Shown one piece after another: positions 1-11,000 of a DNA stretch of 64,000 nt. The stretch is from the NCBI GenBank assembly GCA_949775045.1, contig OX459099.1, positions 6,035,937 to 6,099,936 of the forward strand, read 5' to 3'. The stretch comes from Metridium senile (taxonomy: Eukaryota; Cnidaria; Anthozoa; Actiniaria; Metridiidae). Numbering within the stretch: position 1 is the stretch's first letter; each line of letters begins with the position of its first letter. The position numbers and the translations under genes were made by a program. Below the pieces are notes generated by a model. That model was not told the origin of the DNA. It saw nothing but the letters and a program-made list of their open reading frames with translations, and did no database searches.

Positions 1-194
1 CCAAGAACTCGATTATACTCTTTATTGCTAATTTGGGATGGTTGTCGTCCTCCCGTTATGCATATTTGTATTGTTTATTGCAACATTATACCAGGCGGCA
101 CCGCCCCCTGTTTCCTCTTTAATAGACAATTAACTCTCATCTTCGGTGAAAGGTTTTTGTCTATTGTACTTACTACGATATTCTGTTTCAAGTC

Positions 195-1286
195 ATGCCT
201 CCAAGAAGGAGTTCTCGTCGTACTTCTGGCATCCATACACAGGACGCAGAACAGCAACTCGCTGGCCGCCCACGAAAACGGGCAAGACGACCGGCCGATC
301 TAACCGAGACTCGCCCCGTGGAACCTTCGCAAACCGCCCAACCTGGTACGATGGTCGTAAACATCGAGGCGCTGAGCGCCAGCATATCCGCTGCGGTATC
401 GCAAGCTGTAGAGACCAGTTTGGGGAACAGTTTAGGAAGCGGTTTTAACCAACCAACCAACAACCCACAACCTTCAGTCGCGCCTGTGGGTATCGCCGCC
501 GTGGTCGACGAGGAGACAGACACAATCACGGCCAGTAGTTCAGGTACTAGCGCCCCCGAGAAGCCCGCCTCGCCGCTCTTCTCTAGCATTGCTATCCCTT
601 TGGGTAGCAATGTTAGCGATAAGGTCAAAGCAAAAATTTGGGCGAACGAGTTTGTCCAATTCGGCCAACTGTTGTCCACAACTGGACAACAGGAGCGTTA
701 TTCTGTGACTTTTGTCGCATCGCAGGGCTCCACGAACCCCCAGTTACAGGTCGAGCCTAGTCAGCCTGCCCGAAAAATTCTAACAATAGATCAGTGGTTA
801 AGCGCCTTTCACGCCTACGTAGCTATTTATTGCGATAAATTTAAGGGTCAAGTGGGTAGATTGATGAAGTATGGCGAGATTGTTCGCGACATAGCCCGCA
901 AATTGGGCGACTGGGCTAGGTACGACGAGCAGTTTCGCTATCTGCGTCAATCTGCGCCTGACAGTTACCCCTGGGATGCCGTCCATTGGGAACTATGGCT
1001 GAAGGCGACTAGCTCTCCTTTTCGTCCGAAAACCGATAAGGGTATTTTTCGTAACAAACAGCGGCAACCGTTCGCAAAAGGAACCTGTTGGACCTTTAAT
1101 GCCGGTAAACCTTGCCAGGCCGCGGGATGCCGTTTCGAACATAAATGCTCTCACTGCGGGGCCAATCACGCAGCCCCCCAATGCCGCAACGCCGCTGACC
1201 AACGGACCGCGCCCCAGCAGAGCCGACCTCCGGCTCCTAATACACACGTTAGAGAGCCCTCCGGTTACCCCCGTCAGGGTAGATAG
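195..1286 (+). CDS. gag-like nucleocapsid protein of the retrotransposon (363 aa)
   Basis: Putative structural protein that would package the element RNA. The N terminus is very basic (MPPRRSSRRTSG, then RPRKRARR), followed by a Ser/Thr/Pro-rich stretch. The C terminus (about residues 296-335) carries a Cys/His cluster with the pattern C-x8-C-x4-C-x3-H plus C-x2-C, typical of a zinc knuckle that binds nucleic acid. The first ATG of the frame at 195 is used; it lies just downstream of an AT-rich leader. The last 188 bases overlap the RT frame, so the RT is probably made by frameshifting or reinitiation. No frame damage is seen. Confidence 0.7.
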   Translation: MPPRRSSRRTSGIHTQDAEQQLAGRPRKRARRPADLTETRPVEPSQTAQPGTMVVNIEALSASISAAVSQAVETSLGNSLGSGFNQPTNNPQPSVAPVGIAAVVDEETDTITASSSGTSAPEKPASPLFSSIAIPLGSNVSDKVKAKIWANEFVQFGQLLSTTGQQERYSVTFVASQGSTNPQLQVEPSQPARKILTIDQWLSAFHAYVAIYCDKFKGQVGRLMKYGEIVRDIARKLGDWARYDEQFRYLRQSAPDSYPWDAVHWELWLKATSSPFRPKTDKGIFRNKQRQPFAKGTCWTFNAGKPCQAAGCRFEHKCSHCGANHAAPQCRNAADQRTAPQQSRPPAPNTHVREPSGYPRQGR

Positions 1287-2841
1287 ACTTCAGGATTTGT
1301 TAAGCGGCTATGATTCGCATCTCAAACACTACCTTGTACAGGGTTTTAGTTATGGCTTTAGTATTAATTATGTTGGGGAGCGGTCCGCGTTGGAGTCTCC
1401 TAATTTGAAGAGCGCTCGAGAGCAACCCTCAGCTGTTTATGCAAAATTGGGTAAAGAATTACAGGCCGGCAGAATAGTGGGGCCCTTTAGTGTTCCCCCA
1501 TTTTCGCCATTTGTGACGTCGCCTTTAGGCATTGTTCCCAAAAAAGTCCCTAATGAATTTCGCTTAATACATCATCTTTCTTACCCTGATTCTGTTTCGG
1601 TTAACGACGGCATCCCTGCAGAATTTTCATCTGTTCATTATGCTTCAATTAACGACGCAATAGCGATCATCAAACGAACAGGAGTGGGCTGTTATTTGGC
1701 AAAAACCGATATTAAATCGGCGTTTCGACTTATTCCAATACGCCCCCACGATTACCCACTCCTGGGTCTCAAATGGGATGATCGCTATTACTTCGATCGC
1801 TGTTTACCCATGGGCTGTTCTTCATCGTGCGCTATTTTTGAAAGATTTAGTACGGCACTTGAGTGGCTGGCTAAGAATGTGCTGGGAGCATCGGGAGTTA
1901 TACATGTACTCGATGATTTTTTATTCATTGCGAAAAGTGATAATGAATGTCGGTCCTTGTTGTCACAATTTCTAAAGTTATGTGACTATCTCGGCGTGCC
2001 TATTGCACCTGAAAAGACGGTTGGCCCAAGAACCGTGTTGCCGTTTGTGGGTATTACCCTAGATACAATTAACTCGGAAGCTCGCTTGCCCGAGGACAAA
2101 CTTCAAAAATGTCGCACGTTGTTAACAGCCTTTTATAAACGTCGTAAGGTCACGCTTCGCGAACTTCAATCTCTGATAGGCCTGTTAAATTTCACTTGCT
2201 CAGTTGTTCTCCCTGGGCGGGCGTTCCTTCGTCGCATAATCGATCTTACCAAAGGCCTTCAACGGCCACATCATCGCCTTCGCCTTACCAAACAAACCAA
2301 ACAAGATATGCTTATTTGGCTACACTTTCTTGATAATTATAACGGCCGCACTTTTTTCATCAACGAGAAATGGGAAGCAAATCCCACGCTTGAATTATTC
2401 ACTGACGCGGCGGGTTCTAAGGGATACGGTGCGATTTTTGGTAATCATTGGTTATGCGGCGAATGGCCCGACGACTGGAAAAGTTTGAATATTGCATTTT
2501 TGGAATTTTTTCCAATCGTAATTGCTCTTCATGTGTGGGGTATGCATATGACCGACAGATGCGTCATGTTCACTACCGATAACGCGGCGCTTGTTGACAT
2601 CATCAATCGACAAACATCTAAACATCCTTTGATAATGATTTTGGTGCGTGATTTAGTCTTATCAGCACTTAAGCTTAACATTCTATTTCGAGCACGCCAT
2701 ATACCGGGCATTAATAACACAAGGGCCGATCTTATTTCCCGTCTCCAGGTCGATCAATTCAAGCAAATTGCGCCTGGAATGGACGCGGCTCCCACGCCGG
2801 TCCCAGAGAATCTGATGCCCAGGAGTTGGTTGATCACTTAA
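1099..2841 (+). CDS. reverse transcriptase - RNase H of the retrotransposon (about 580 aa)
   Basis: Copies the element RNA into DNA. RT fingers/palm motifs are visible: PLGIVPKK and FRLIHHLS (about residues 140-160), LAKTDIKSAFRLIPI (palm A with catalytic Asp), LPMGCSSS (motif B) and VLDDFLFI (motif C, the catalytic DD pair, about residue 275). An RNase H-type domain follows with LFTDAAG, FLEFFPIVIAL, FTTDNAAL and HIPGINNTRADLISR, giving the expected Asp/Glu/Asp/Asp set in the order seen in DIRS elements. The frame is open upstream of any obvious ATG, overlapping gag by 188 nt, so the true N terminus is uncertain. It overlaps the recombinase frame by 16 nt. Confidence 0.88.
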   Translation: MPVNLARPRDAVSNINALTAGPITQPPNAATPLTNGPRPSRADLRLLIHTLESPPVTPVRVDRLQDLLSGYDSHLKHYLVQGFSYGFSINYVGERSALESPNLKSAREQPSAVYAKLGKELQAGRIVGPFSVPPFSPFVTSPLGIVPKKVPNEFRLIHHLSYPDSVSVNDGIPAEFSSVHYASINDAIAIIKRTGVGCYLAKTDIKSAFRLIPIRPHDYPLLGLKWDDRYYFDRCLPMGCSSSCAIFERFSTALEWLAKNVLGASGVIHVLDDFLFIAKSDNECRSLLSQFLKLCDYLGVPIAPEKTVGPRTVLPFVGITLDTINSEARLPEDKLQKCRTLLTAFYKRRKVTLRELQSLIGLLNFTCSVVLPGRAFLRRIIDLTKGLQRPHHRLRLTKQTKQDMLIWLHFLDNYNGRTFFINEKWEANPTLELFTDAAGSKGYGAIFGNHWLCGEWPDDWKSLNIAFLEFFPIVIALHVWGMHMTDRCVMFTTDNAALVDIINRQTSKHPLIMILVRDLVLSALKLNILFRARHIPGINNTRADLISRLQVDQFKQIAPGMDAAPTPVPENLMPRSWLIT

Positions 2842-3752
2842 GGGAACTAGTTTGCTCAGGTATCACGGATGGCTCTCGCAAAATGTACCAACGGGCTTGG
2901 TCGGTTTTCCGAGATTTTCATCTGCGTTTTTACAAATCTGACTTTATCTCACTGCCAGTGTCGACAGATGTGGTGGCTTTATTTGTTTCTTATTTAAGCT
3001 CTCGTAAATTGGCACACGCGACCATCGCATCCTACATGTCTGCGATTAGCTACGTTCATAAACTTAAAGGATTAATCGATCCGACAAAATCATTTTTAAT
3101 CCAGAAGTTATTGACTGCGGTAGGTCGTGACCGATCCGCCGATATACGTTTGCCTATAACAAGGCCGGTCCTACACGAACTCGTACGTTCTCTTACGTCA
3201 ACCAACTCCTCGGCTACGAAGCGCACGCTATATTCTGCAATGTTTTTGACTGCCTTCTATGGCTTCTTTCGCATCGGCGAGCTAGCGACCAAAACGACTA
3301 AAGGGTCAGATGACGTTGTTCAATATGAAGATATTCGCTTTCTCACTAGGAACGGACAAATTCAAATGGTGAAGATCACAATTCGTAAATTCAAACATAA
3401 CGCTAACCGTCTTCCGTTTGATATTCTTATCGAAAGAGATACTTCGGCGGCTTTTTGTCCCGTCCAAAGTATCCTAAACTACTGTCAACACCGGGGACAA
3501 AAACCAGGTCCTCTTTTTTGTCTGACCGACAGCAATCCTATTACAATAAGTATGTTCAACACCGCATTAACACGTTGCCTAACCTTTTGCGGGCTTGACA
3601 CGACGCGTTATAAAAGTCATAGTTTCCGAATCGGTGCAGCATGCTTTGCGGCTGAGCAAGGTTTTTCGGACTCACAAATTAGGAGTTTGGGTCGCTGGAA
3701 ATCCGATGCTTTCAAACGTTATATACGTAGCGAAACTTTACACGCCAATTAA
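2826..3752 (+). CDS. tyrosine recombinase of the retrotransposon (308 aa)
   Basis: Integrates the element by site-specific strand exchange instead of a DDE integrase. The N-terminal half resembles a SAM-like core-binding domain (VALFVSYLSSRKLAHATI). The catalytic half shows a first Arg in the GFFRIGEL helix, the H-x-x-R box as HSFRIGAACFAAEQG, a following GRWKSDAFKRYIR, whose Tyr is the likely nucleophile. The R-H-R-Y set is therefore complete. Start ATG at 2826 overlaps the end of the RT frame, so translation is probably coupled. The stop lies 68 bp before the 3' inverted repeat. Confidence 0.88.
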   Translation: MVDHLRELVCSGITDGSRKMYQRAWSVFRDFHLRFYKSDFISLPVSTDVVALFVSYLSSRKLAHATIASYMSAISYVHKLKGLIDPTKSFLIQKLLTAVGRDRSADIRLPITRPVLHELVRSLTSTNSSATKRTLYSAMFLTAFYGFFRIGELATKTTKGSDDVVQYEDIRFLTRNGQIQMVKITIRKFKHNANRLPFDILIERDTSAAFCPVQSILNYCQHRGQKPGPLFCLTDSNPITISMFNTALTRCLTFCGLDTTRYKSHSFRIGAACFAAEQGFSDSQIRSLGRWKSDAFKRYIRSETLHAN

Positions 3753-3819
3753 GTAGTCTCTCAACGGGTTTTGGGTCAGACAAGGGCTGCCAATCCCATG
3801 AGGTTTTTAGACTTTTTAA

Positions 3820-3865
3820 CATAACACGGTCTGGGTCAGACACGAGGCTGCTAGACCGTGTTATG
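3820..3865. repeat. 13-bp perfect inverted repeat in retrotransposon 3' region
   Basis: CATAACACGGTCT at 3820-3832 is exactly complementary to 3853-3865, with a 20-base loop containing GGGTCAGACA. The same GGGTCAGACA motif occurs about 60 bp upstream next to a similar AGGGCTGC string. It may be a transcription-end hairpin or part of the internal complementary region used by DIRS-type elements for circular joining. Bases 3866-4502 hold short TTTACTCAT repeats and AT-rich sequence with no gene. Confidence 0.6.
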
Positions 3866-4502
3866 TCATTTTTACTCATATTTACTCATATTTACTCATT
3901 TTTACTCATATTAGCACTAAGCCTCACGCGAGGAACAGCCACTGGCTACCTCGGTGTACAGTTATCTAACTTTTAAGATCAAGAATATTAGTCCTTCAGT
4001 AAAGAGAGCTAGCGTACTTATAGGTCAGAAAAGGTCTGCTATTTTTACGCTGGGGTCTCTCACCTACATAGTAGCAATTAAATATTAGCCTTTTGAGAGA
4101 AGAACATATGTAATTTATAGGCCAGTTACGGACTGCTATTTTTTACCTTTAGTTCTCTTATTTATCTTGTTCTGGTTATTTCGTAAGCGAGTTTGTGTGT
4201 CGTCTTGGTGGGGTTGCCACATGGTTTGTGGCTTGTGGCGGGTTTTTACCCCACCTATGATGAAAGTAAATAACTTTCTGTACATCATTTATTTGTTATT
4301 GATTAAATCGTCACAACAGTGGCCATAAAGTCCAAATAAAGTCGTAGTCTGTTATTCTTATTTCATCATACTAGTGCGTCGACACACAATACTCGTTTAC
4401 AAAGAAAAAGTTTATGAAACAAGGCGCGAAGTAAAAAACACACATTATACCACAAAGTATATTAGCATTTTTATGAAGCGCCGAACTGATTAACTGAAGT
4501 AG

Positions 4503-4702
4503 NNNNNNNNNNNNNNNNNNNNNNNNNNNNNNNNNNNNNNNNNNNNNNNNNNNNNNNNNNNNNNNNNNNNNNNNNNNNNNNNNNNNNNNNNNNNNNNNNN
4601 NNNNNNNNNNNNNNNNNNNNNNNNNNNNNNNNNNNNNNNNNNNNNNNNNNNNNNNNNNNNNNNNNNNNNNNNNNNNNNNNNNNNNNNNNNNNNNNNNNNN
4701 NN
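4503..4702. other. assembly gap (200 N)
   Basis: Exactly 200 undetermined bases. The satellite array begins directly to the right, so the gap most likely hides further satellite copies and the length is probably nominal. Confidence 0.99.
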
Positions 4703-6700
4703 ATCAAAAAGTGTCATTTTGGGTCATTTTTGCGAATTTTGCATGGGCTATAACCCATCAAAAATTGTCATTTTGGGTCATTTTTGAGCATTTTGCACGG
4801 GCTATAACCCATCAGAAATCGTCATTTTGGGTCATTTTTGCGCATTTTGCATAGGCTATAACCCATCAAAAATTGTCATTTTGGGTCATTTTTGAGCATT
4901 TTGCATGGGCTATAACCCATCAGAAATCGTCATTTTGGGTCATTTTTGAGCATTTTGCACGAGCTATAACCCATCAAAAATTGCATTTTGGGTCATTTTT
5001 GTGCATTTTGCATGGGCTATAACCCATCAAAAATCGTCCAGTTGGGTCATTTTTGCGCATTTTGAACGGGCTATAACCCATCAAAAATAGCCATTTTTGC
5101 GCATTTTGCTTGGACTATAACCCATCAAAAAGTGTCATTTTGGGTCATTTTTGCGAATTTTGCATGGGCTATAACCCATCAAAAATCGTCAAGTTGGGTC
5201 ATTTTTGCGCATTTTGAACGGGCTATAACCCATCAAAAATAGCCATTTTTGCGCATTTTGCATGGCTATAACCCATCAAAAAGTGTCATTTTGGGTCATT
5301 TTTGTGCATTTTGCATGGACTACAACCCATCAAAAATAGTCATTTTTGAGCATTTTGCTTGGACTATAACCCATCAAAAAGTGTCATTTTGGGTCATTTT
5401 TGCGAATTTTGCATGGGCTATAACCCATCAAAAATCGTCAAGTTGGGTCATTTTTGCGCATTTTGAACGGGCTATAACCCATCAAAAATAGCCATTTTTG
5501 CGCATTTTGCATGGCTATAACCCATCAAAAAGTGTCATTTTGGGTCATTTTTGTGCATTTTGCATGGACTACAACCCATCAAAAATAGTCATTTTTGAGC
5601 ATTTTGCTTGGACTATAACCCATCAAAAAGTGTCATTTTGGGTCATTTTTGCGAATTTTGCATGGGCTATAACCCATCAAAAATTGTCATTTTTGCGCAT
5701 TTTGCATGGGCTATAATCCATCAGAAATCGTCATTTTGGGTCATTTTTGCGCATTTTGCATAGGCTATAACCCATCAAAAATTGTCATTTTGGGTCATTT
5801 TTGAGCATTTTGCACGGGCTATAACCCATCAGAAATCGTCATTTTGGGTCATTTTTGCGCATTTTGCATAGGCTATAACCCATCAAAAATTGTCATTTTG
5901 GGTCATTTTTGAGCATTTTGCATGGGCTATAACCCATCAGAAATCGTCATTTTGGGTCATTTTTGAGCATTTTGCACGGGCTATAACCCATCAAAAATTG
6001 CATTTTGGGTCATTTTTGTGCATTTTGCATGGGTTATAACCCATCAAAAATCGTCCAGTTGGGTCATTTTTGCGCATTTTGAACGGGCTATAACCCATCA
6101 AAAATAGCCATTTTTGCGCATTTTGCTTGGACTATAACCCATCAAAAAGTGTCATTTTGGGTCATTTTTGCGAATTTTGCATGGGCTATAACCCATCAAA
6201 AATCGTCAAGTTGGGTCATTTTTGCGCATTTTGAACGGGCTATAACCCATCAAAAATAGCCATTTTTGCGCATTTTGCATGGCTATAACCCATCAAAAAG
6301 TGTCATTTTGGGTCATTTTTGTGCATTTTGCATGGACTACAACCCATCAAAAATAGTCATTTTTGAGCATTTTGCTTGGACTATAACCCATCAAAAAATG
6401 TCATTTTGGGTCATTTTTGCGAATTTTGCATGGGCTATAACCCATCAAAAATCGTCAAGTTGGGTCATTTTTGCGCATTTTGAACGGGCTATAACCCATC
6501 AAAAATAGCCATTTTTGCGCATTTTGCATGGCTATAACCCATCAAAAAGTGTCATTTTGGGTCATTTTTGTGCATTTTGCATGGACTACAACCCATCAAA
6601 AATTGTCATTTTGGGTTAATTTTATTTTTGAGCATTTTGCACGGGCTATAATTACCCATCAAAAATAGTCATTTTGGGTGATTTTTGGCCATCAGTTGCA
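4703..6700 (+). repeat. 54-bp satellite array with about 1,017-bp higher-order period
   Basis: About 37 head-to-tail copies of a roughly 54-bp unit containing ATAACCCATCAAAAA and TTTTGGGTCATTTTT. Variants of the unit (lost or gained bases, CGTCCAGTTGGG variant) recur in a fixed order: matching blocks start at 5249 and 6266, 1,017 bp apart, and a 249-bp sub-block starts at 5249 and 5498. Short frames running through it are artefacts of the repeat. The array decays near 6600-6700 into unique sequence. Confidence 0.93.
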
Positions 6701-7425
6701 TGGGTAGTTAGCATTCTTGGTGATGTTGTTTTTTACTTCCATAAAGAAATATTATAACTATTACATATTGTAATCCTTGGCACATTGTTTGTTTTACATT
6801 AATTTCTAGTCGTTTATTTTAGATATGTGTTTACAAAACACTGTTTTATAGTGTAGAATCCTCAAGCTGGTCTGTTTTTTTCTTTCCTTCCTATATTATA
6901 TGTTAAGCATTCAATAATTTCATGCTCTTTTCGAAAATTGTAGTTGAATTGTGATTTATTACATCTTTTGTAATCAATGTGGGTGAATAATTTATAAAGT
7001 TCAAGTAACTTTCAAGTCCCAAAATGTTGTTTTGGTAATGTGAGCTTATTTTATGGAGAAGTTGTTTTATAATGAATTGCATGTAATTTTTTTTTTCTTT
7101 GTTGGTAATTTTGATTTGTTAATAGTTTGGTTGGTTGTTAGTTTTGTCATGTATAGTTTTTTGTTGTTGTTGTTATTGCGGTTGTTGTTTGTTGTTAGTT
7201 TTGTCATTATTGTACAGTTGTTGTTTTGTTGTTGTTGTGGTGGTGGTGGTTGCTGTTGTGGTTATATTGTTGGTTAGTTTGATCTAGTGTTATTTATCTG
7301 TAGTTATATAATCGAATTGCTATTTCTATATAGCAATTATTAAAATAATGTCCCCGTTTGTTGATTTTATACATGTATAGATAATATATATTTTTAGCAC
7401 ACTAATTTGTGGTGTCGATTCCATT
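6701..7425. other. AT- and GT-rich intergenic sequence, no gene seen
   Basis: Low-complexity TTGTTG-type stretches at 7150-7260 on the plus strand give an apparent frame of Leu/Val/Cys, which I regard as non-coding. Confidence 0.6.
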
Positions 7426-7690
7426 CTACCCCTGGAGGGGCGCACATTCGCACTGTTCAATATGATCTTCTCTCACTCTACCCCTGGAGGGGCACACATT
7501 CGCACTGTTCAATGTGATCTTCTCCCACTCTACCCCTGGAGGGGCGCACATTCGCACTGTTCAATGTGATCTTCTCTCACTCTACCCCTAGAGGGGTGCA
7601 CATCCGCACTGTTCAATATGATCTTCTCCCACACTACCCCTGAAGGACTGCACATTCACAATTTTCAATATGAGCCTTCGCTTCAAAATC
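7426..7690 (+). repeat. 52-bp minisatellite, about five copies
   Basis: Units start with CTACCCCTGGAGGGG at about 7426, 7478, 7530 and then more diverged copies to about 7690. Each contains a short palindromic CCCCTGGAGGGG core. No spacers of unique sequence lie between the copies, so this is not CRISPR-like. From 7690 to 8050 I see only AT-rich sequence, probably the 3' flank of the channel gene. Confidence 0.88.
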
Positions 7691-8050
7691 TGTCTGAAAA
7701 ATATCATTCTACCTGTCTGCAAAGACTACAAGGTTTGCTAAACTGTTTTCCACTTGCTTTTCTTCCTACTTGCTGCTTTTTTGTTTCTCCCTCTTTTTCA
7801 TATTCACTCGTAAAGTGTTTTCTCTGTGACGGGTATTTACAGACACTTAAAGCCGGCGACATGCGCTCTTCGCTATTCGTGAAATGGTCTGAAGGCCTCA
7901 TATGGCTTAGGAGCAGTCACTATATTTCTATAGCTATGAGATATTATCAATAATCTAAAAGCTAGTTACACTAGTAAACGAAAACCTTGCAGGGAACATA
8001 AAACATGCAAATATAGAAATCTAGCGACCGTTAATCTACAGTGATGGTGT

Positions 8051-11000
8051 CTATTTCTCTCGTGTGCTGCTGAGGCTTGAAAGCTGATCGACCCATTTGG
8101 TCTGAAACTTTCGTTGCTCTAAGAGAAGTTCCTTCCTTTTCCTTTCAATGGCTGTTAGTTCTTGATTGTCGTTGAGTTTTTCTTCAATTTGCAGAGCGTT
8201 TCGTGTTGAAGAACGACAGCAATAGCGATTGAAGAGGCGGTGAACAGCTAGAACAAGACAACAGGGTTTGAGTTGTACTTTAGTTTCATCGTTAAGATAA
8301 GCACTAACTTAAATTTACTATATATGTTCATTAAGGGATAAAATAACACAGGATTAGGATCTGAGTTGGTGCATATAAAGCCTAAGCAACGAGGTTTTGA
8401 AATGCTAACGAGCCAAAATGCACTTTGGTCTTGGTGTGCATATATTTTTTCCGTGAACAACGATGATGCAAGTCGCTGTATATACTAACCTTCCTTATGA
8501 CGTCTGTACCCCAGCTCCCATACCAATCCAATGAACAATAGACTACCAACAATGATGCAACCAAACTTGATCACCGTCTCAAACAGTTGTTCTTGATAGA
8601 ATAGTTTACCTGCGGCTTCTACACTGTAATCAGACTGACTTCCCTTTTTCTGAAAAACAATCACAATAAGACGTATTAATATAATAGGTGATGGAACAGG
8701 AAACAGAATGGCTTATGAGGTAGCAGGCAAGCAGGCAAGCAGGCAAGCAGGCAAGCAGGCAAGCAGGCAAGCAGGCAAGCAGGCAAGCAGGCAAGCAGGC
8801 AAGCAGGCAAGCAGGCAAGCAGGCAAGCAACTAGCCAAGCCCTTTACCTTTGACAGCGGTTTCAGTTGTTTGTCGATACTTCCAAAGATCTCATTGCGGT
8901 AATTCTTCATGTATTTTCGTACACATGTCTCGGTCTTGGTGTTGCCTGAAGGAAGTACCATCCCGTAGTTGATAGAGTGGTCAATCGTTGACTCCAAACG
9001 AATATTCTTTTCAGTTTCAAAGAACTTTGAGAATCGTGTCAGGGCATAGTTATCAATCAACATCCCATCAATCTCGTGGTGTATTAGAGCTTTGGTCATT
9101 CTAGACGGCATGGTAAAAGCTAGAAAAAATTACAACTATTTTAATAAAGGTTGAAAGAGACAATAGCCCATTCCAAGACAGAAAGATCTATGGGTATATA
9201 GCTATTAAAAAGAGGTAGCCCAAGGAGGTAGTTATAGACATATAATTTATTTAGTACTTCTTATGACATATTTTACATTACACAAAATTGGAAGTGTGGT
9301 CATTAAAAAACTACTGGGAAACACCTTAAAAACTGATAGCCCAAGGCGGTAGGTCATAGATATATAATTTATTTATATTAGTACTTCTTACGACATATTT
9401 TACAATGCACTGTAATTATTTTACCAGGAGTTTAGGTATAAGCTGTCTAGTCCTTGTTGTTCCAGGACATAAAGGAATTATAGGTACATCTATTGCAAAA
9501 AGTTTATCCAAGACAAAAAAATTATGAACATATTAAAAAGAGGTTGTTCCAAGACGGAATGGAATGATAGATATACCTATTTCAAAAAGGCTGACAAATG
9601 CCTAGTATATTATTTGAACTCCAATATCTATCATTCCTATCCATACCAGAATCGACTATTTTTACCACAGGGAGCCCAAGCTCGTCACTTGTAATGTTTC
9701 ACAGTAAATGTATGGAGTCGCGAAATATCCTTTCGCTGTGCCTCAAATATACAATAATATATACTTTTTTTTACGTAGATAGATGTGTATAACTGTTTTC
9801 TAATCTGTGACCGAGTTTTAGCTCAATTAGAGCGATTTTATATTTGAGGCACAGCGAAAGGATATTTCGCGACTCCATACATTTAATGTAAAACATCACA
9901 AGTGACGAGCTTGGGCTCCCTGTGCTTGAATCATGCAATTACTTGAGCAACACAAACCTATCATGTCAGCATTCAACGTAACTCCAAGACGAAATTCTTC
10001 ACTTCCATTTACAGCGCCAATCTAAAATAGATATACATTGATATTATTTGTTTTCAATGATTTGAAGTGATGCGCAGGTACCAAGACAAAACAGCTCATA
10101 ACAGAAAGCCCAACTTAGAATCGATATGAAATAGCCTGTAGAGATCGAGTTACCCACGAATGTAAGCGCGCGCGACTCAGACCAAAATTTCACAGATAGT
10201 AACACTATAGTACTCTCATAACCCTAGAAAAAAAAAACCTTCCATATTGTATGTGAATAATTTGTAAATAAACTGTAAATACGAATTTACAAGATCAAGG
10301 TACATTTATATAGACTAGTATGTAAATTGTTCAATACTAGAGTACAAACACTAAAAGTGTGCAACATAAATACCACTAAATACTGCTAAATTATGCAAAT
10401 TATTTTGTTCTCTATTGTTTAATCAACACTATTTAGTGGTAAATAGTACAAAGTATTGCACACTTTTAGTGTTTGTACTCTATGTAAATAGTTTGTAATT
10501 TTTCAATTATGCCGCCATTTCTTCATCTTTGTAAATAATATGTAAATTCATAGACATTGTACACACCCTTTCCGAGAAACTTTGTTACCCGTGAAGTGAA
10601 AAGCCTACAAGCTAATAGCGCAGGGGATTATGGGTTACCTATGTATACTTTATTAGAACACAGGGATTTCATGGCCACATTGCTACACTTGTCAATCTGT
10701 TATTGCGAAATGACCGTTTTGACTTGTCAAACAACAAGAAAGGCCGTTCCGAATGCATATTTGTTTCTGAATTGATCCATGATCCTTTGCTCCACTAGCT
10801 TGTTTGCTTTTTGACGGGTGACAAACATTCTCGGAAAGGGTGTACAAATATATATTTACAAACTAAAATAGTTTTTTTTTTTTTCAGTCTAAAATCCACA
10901 GGAATCCCATGGCTCACCTTGGCTCCATTGATATTAAAGTAAGGCTGGGTATTAGCAGTTACTGTAGCTGTAATAAGAGCTGTAAAAGTAGCCACGATAT

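Larger units (their letters stand above)
1..4000 (+). mobile_element. DIRS/Ngaro-type tyrosine-recombinase retrotransposon
   Basis: Three overlapping intact frames encode a gag-like protein (195-1286), a reverse transcriptase with RNase H (1099-2841) and a tyrosine recombinase (2826-3752). That gene set without an integrase or aspartic protease is the signature of DIRS-order retrotransposons. I see no methyltransferase-like domain between RNase H and recombinase, which fits Ngaro better than DIRS1/PAT. The 3' region contains a perfect 13-bp inverted repeat (3820-3832 with 3853-3865) and two copies of a GGGTCAGACA motif. The exact ends are not resolved: the left end may lie at or before base 1 and the right end somewhere before the gap at 4503. 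Open frames imply a recent insertion. Confidence 0.85.

Noticed and set aside
4471..4717. Frames made of X
   Set aside because: They span the 200-N gap.
5249..6508. Small proteins of 72-80 residues repeated in the satellite
   Set aside because: They recur with the satellite period and carry no signal beyond the repeat.
7426..7690. CRISPR-like array of 52-bp repeats
   Set aside because: Repeats are contiguous with no unique spacers, and the sequence is a eukaryotic nuclear locus.
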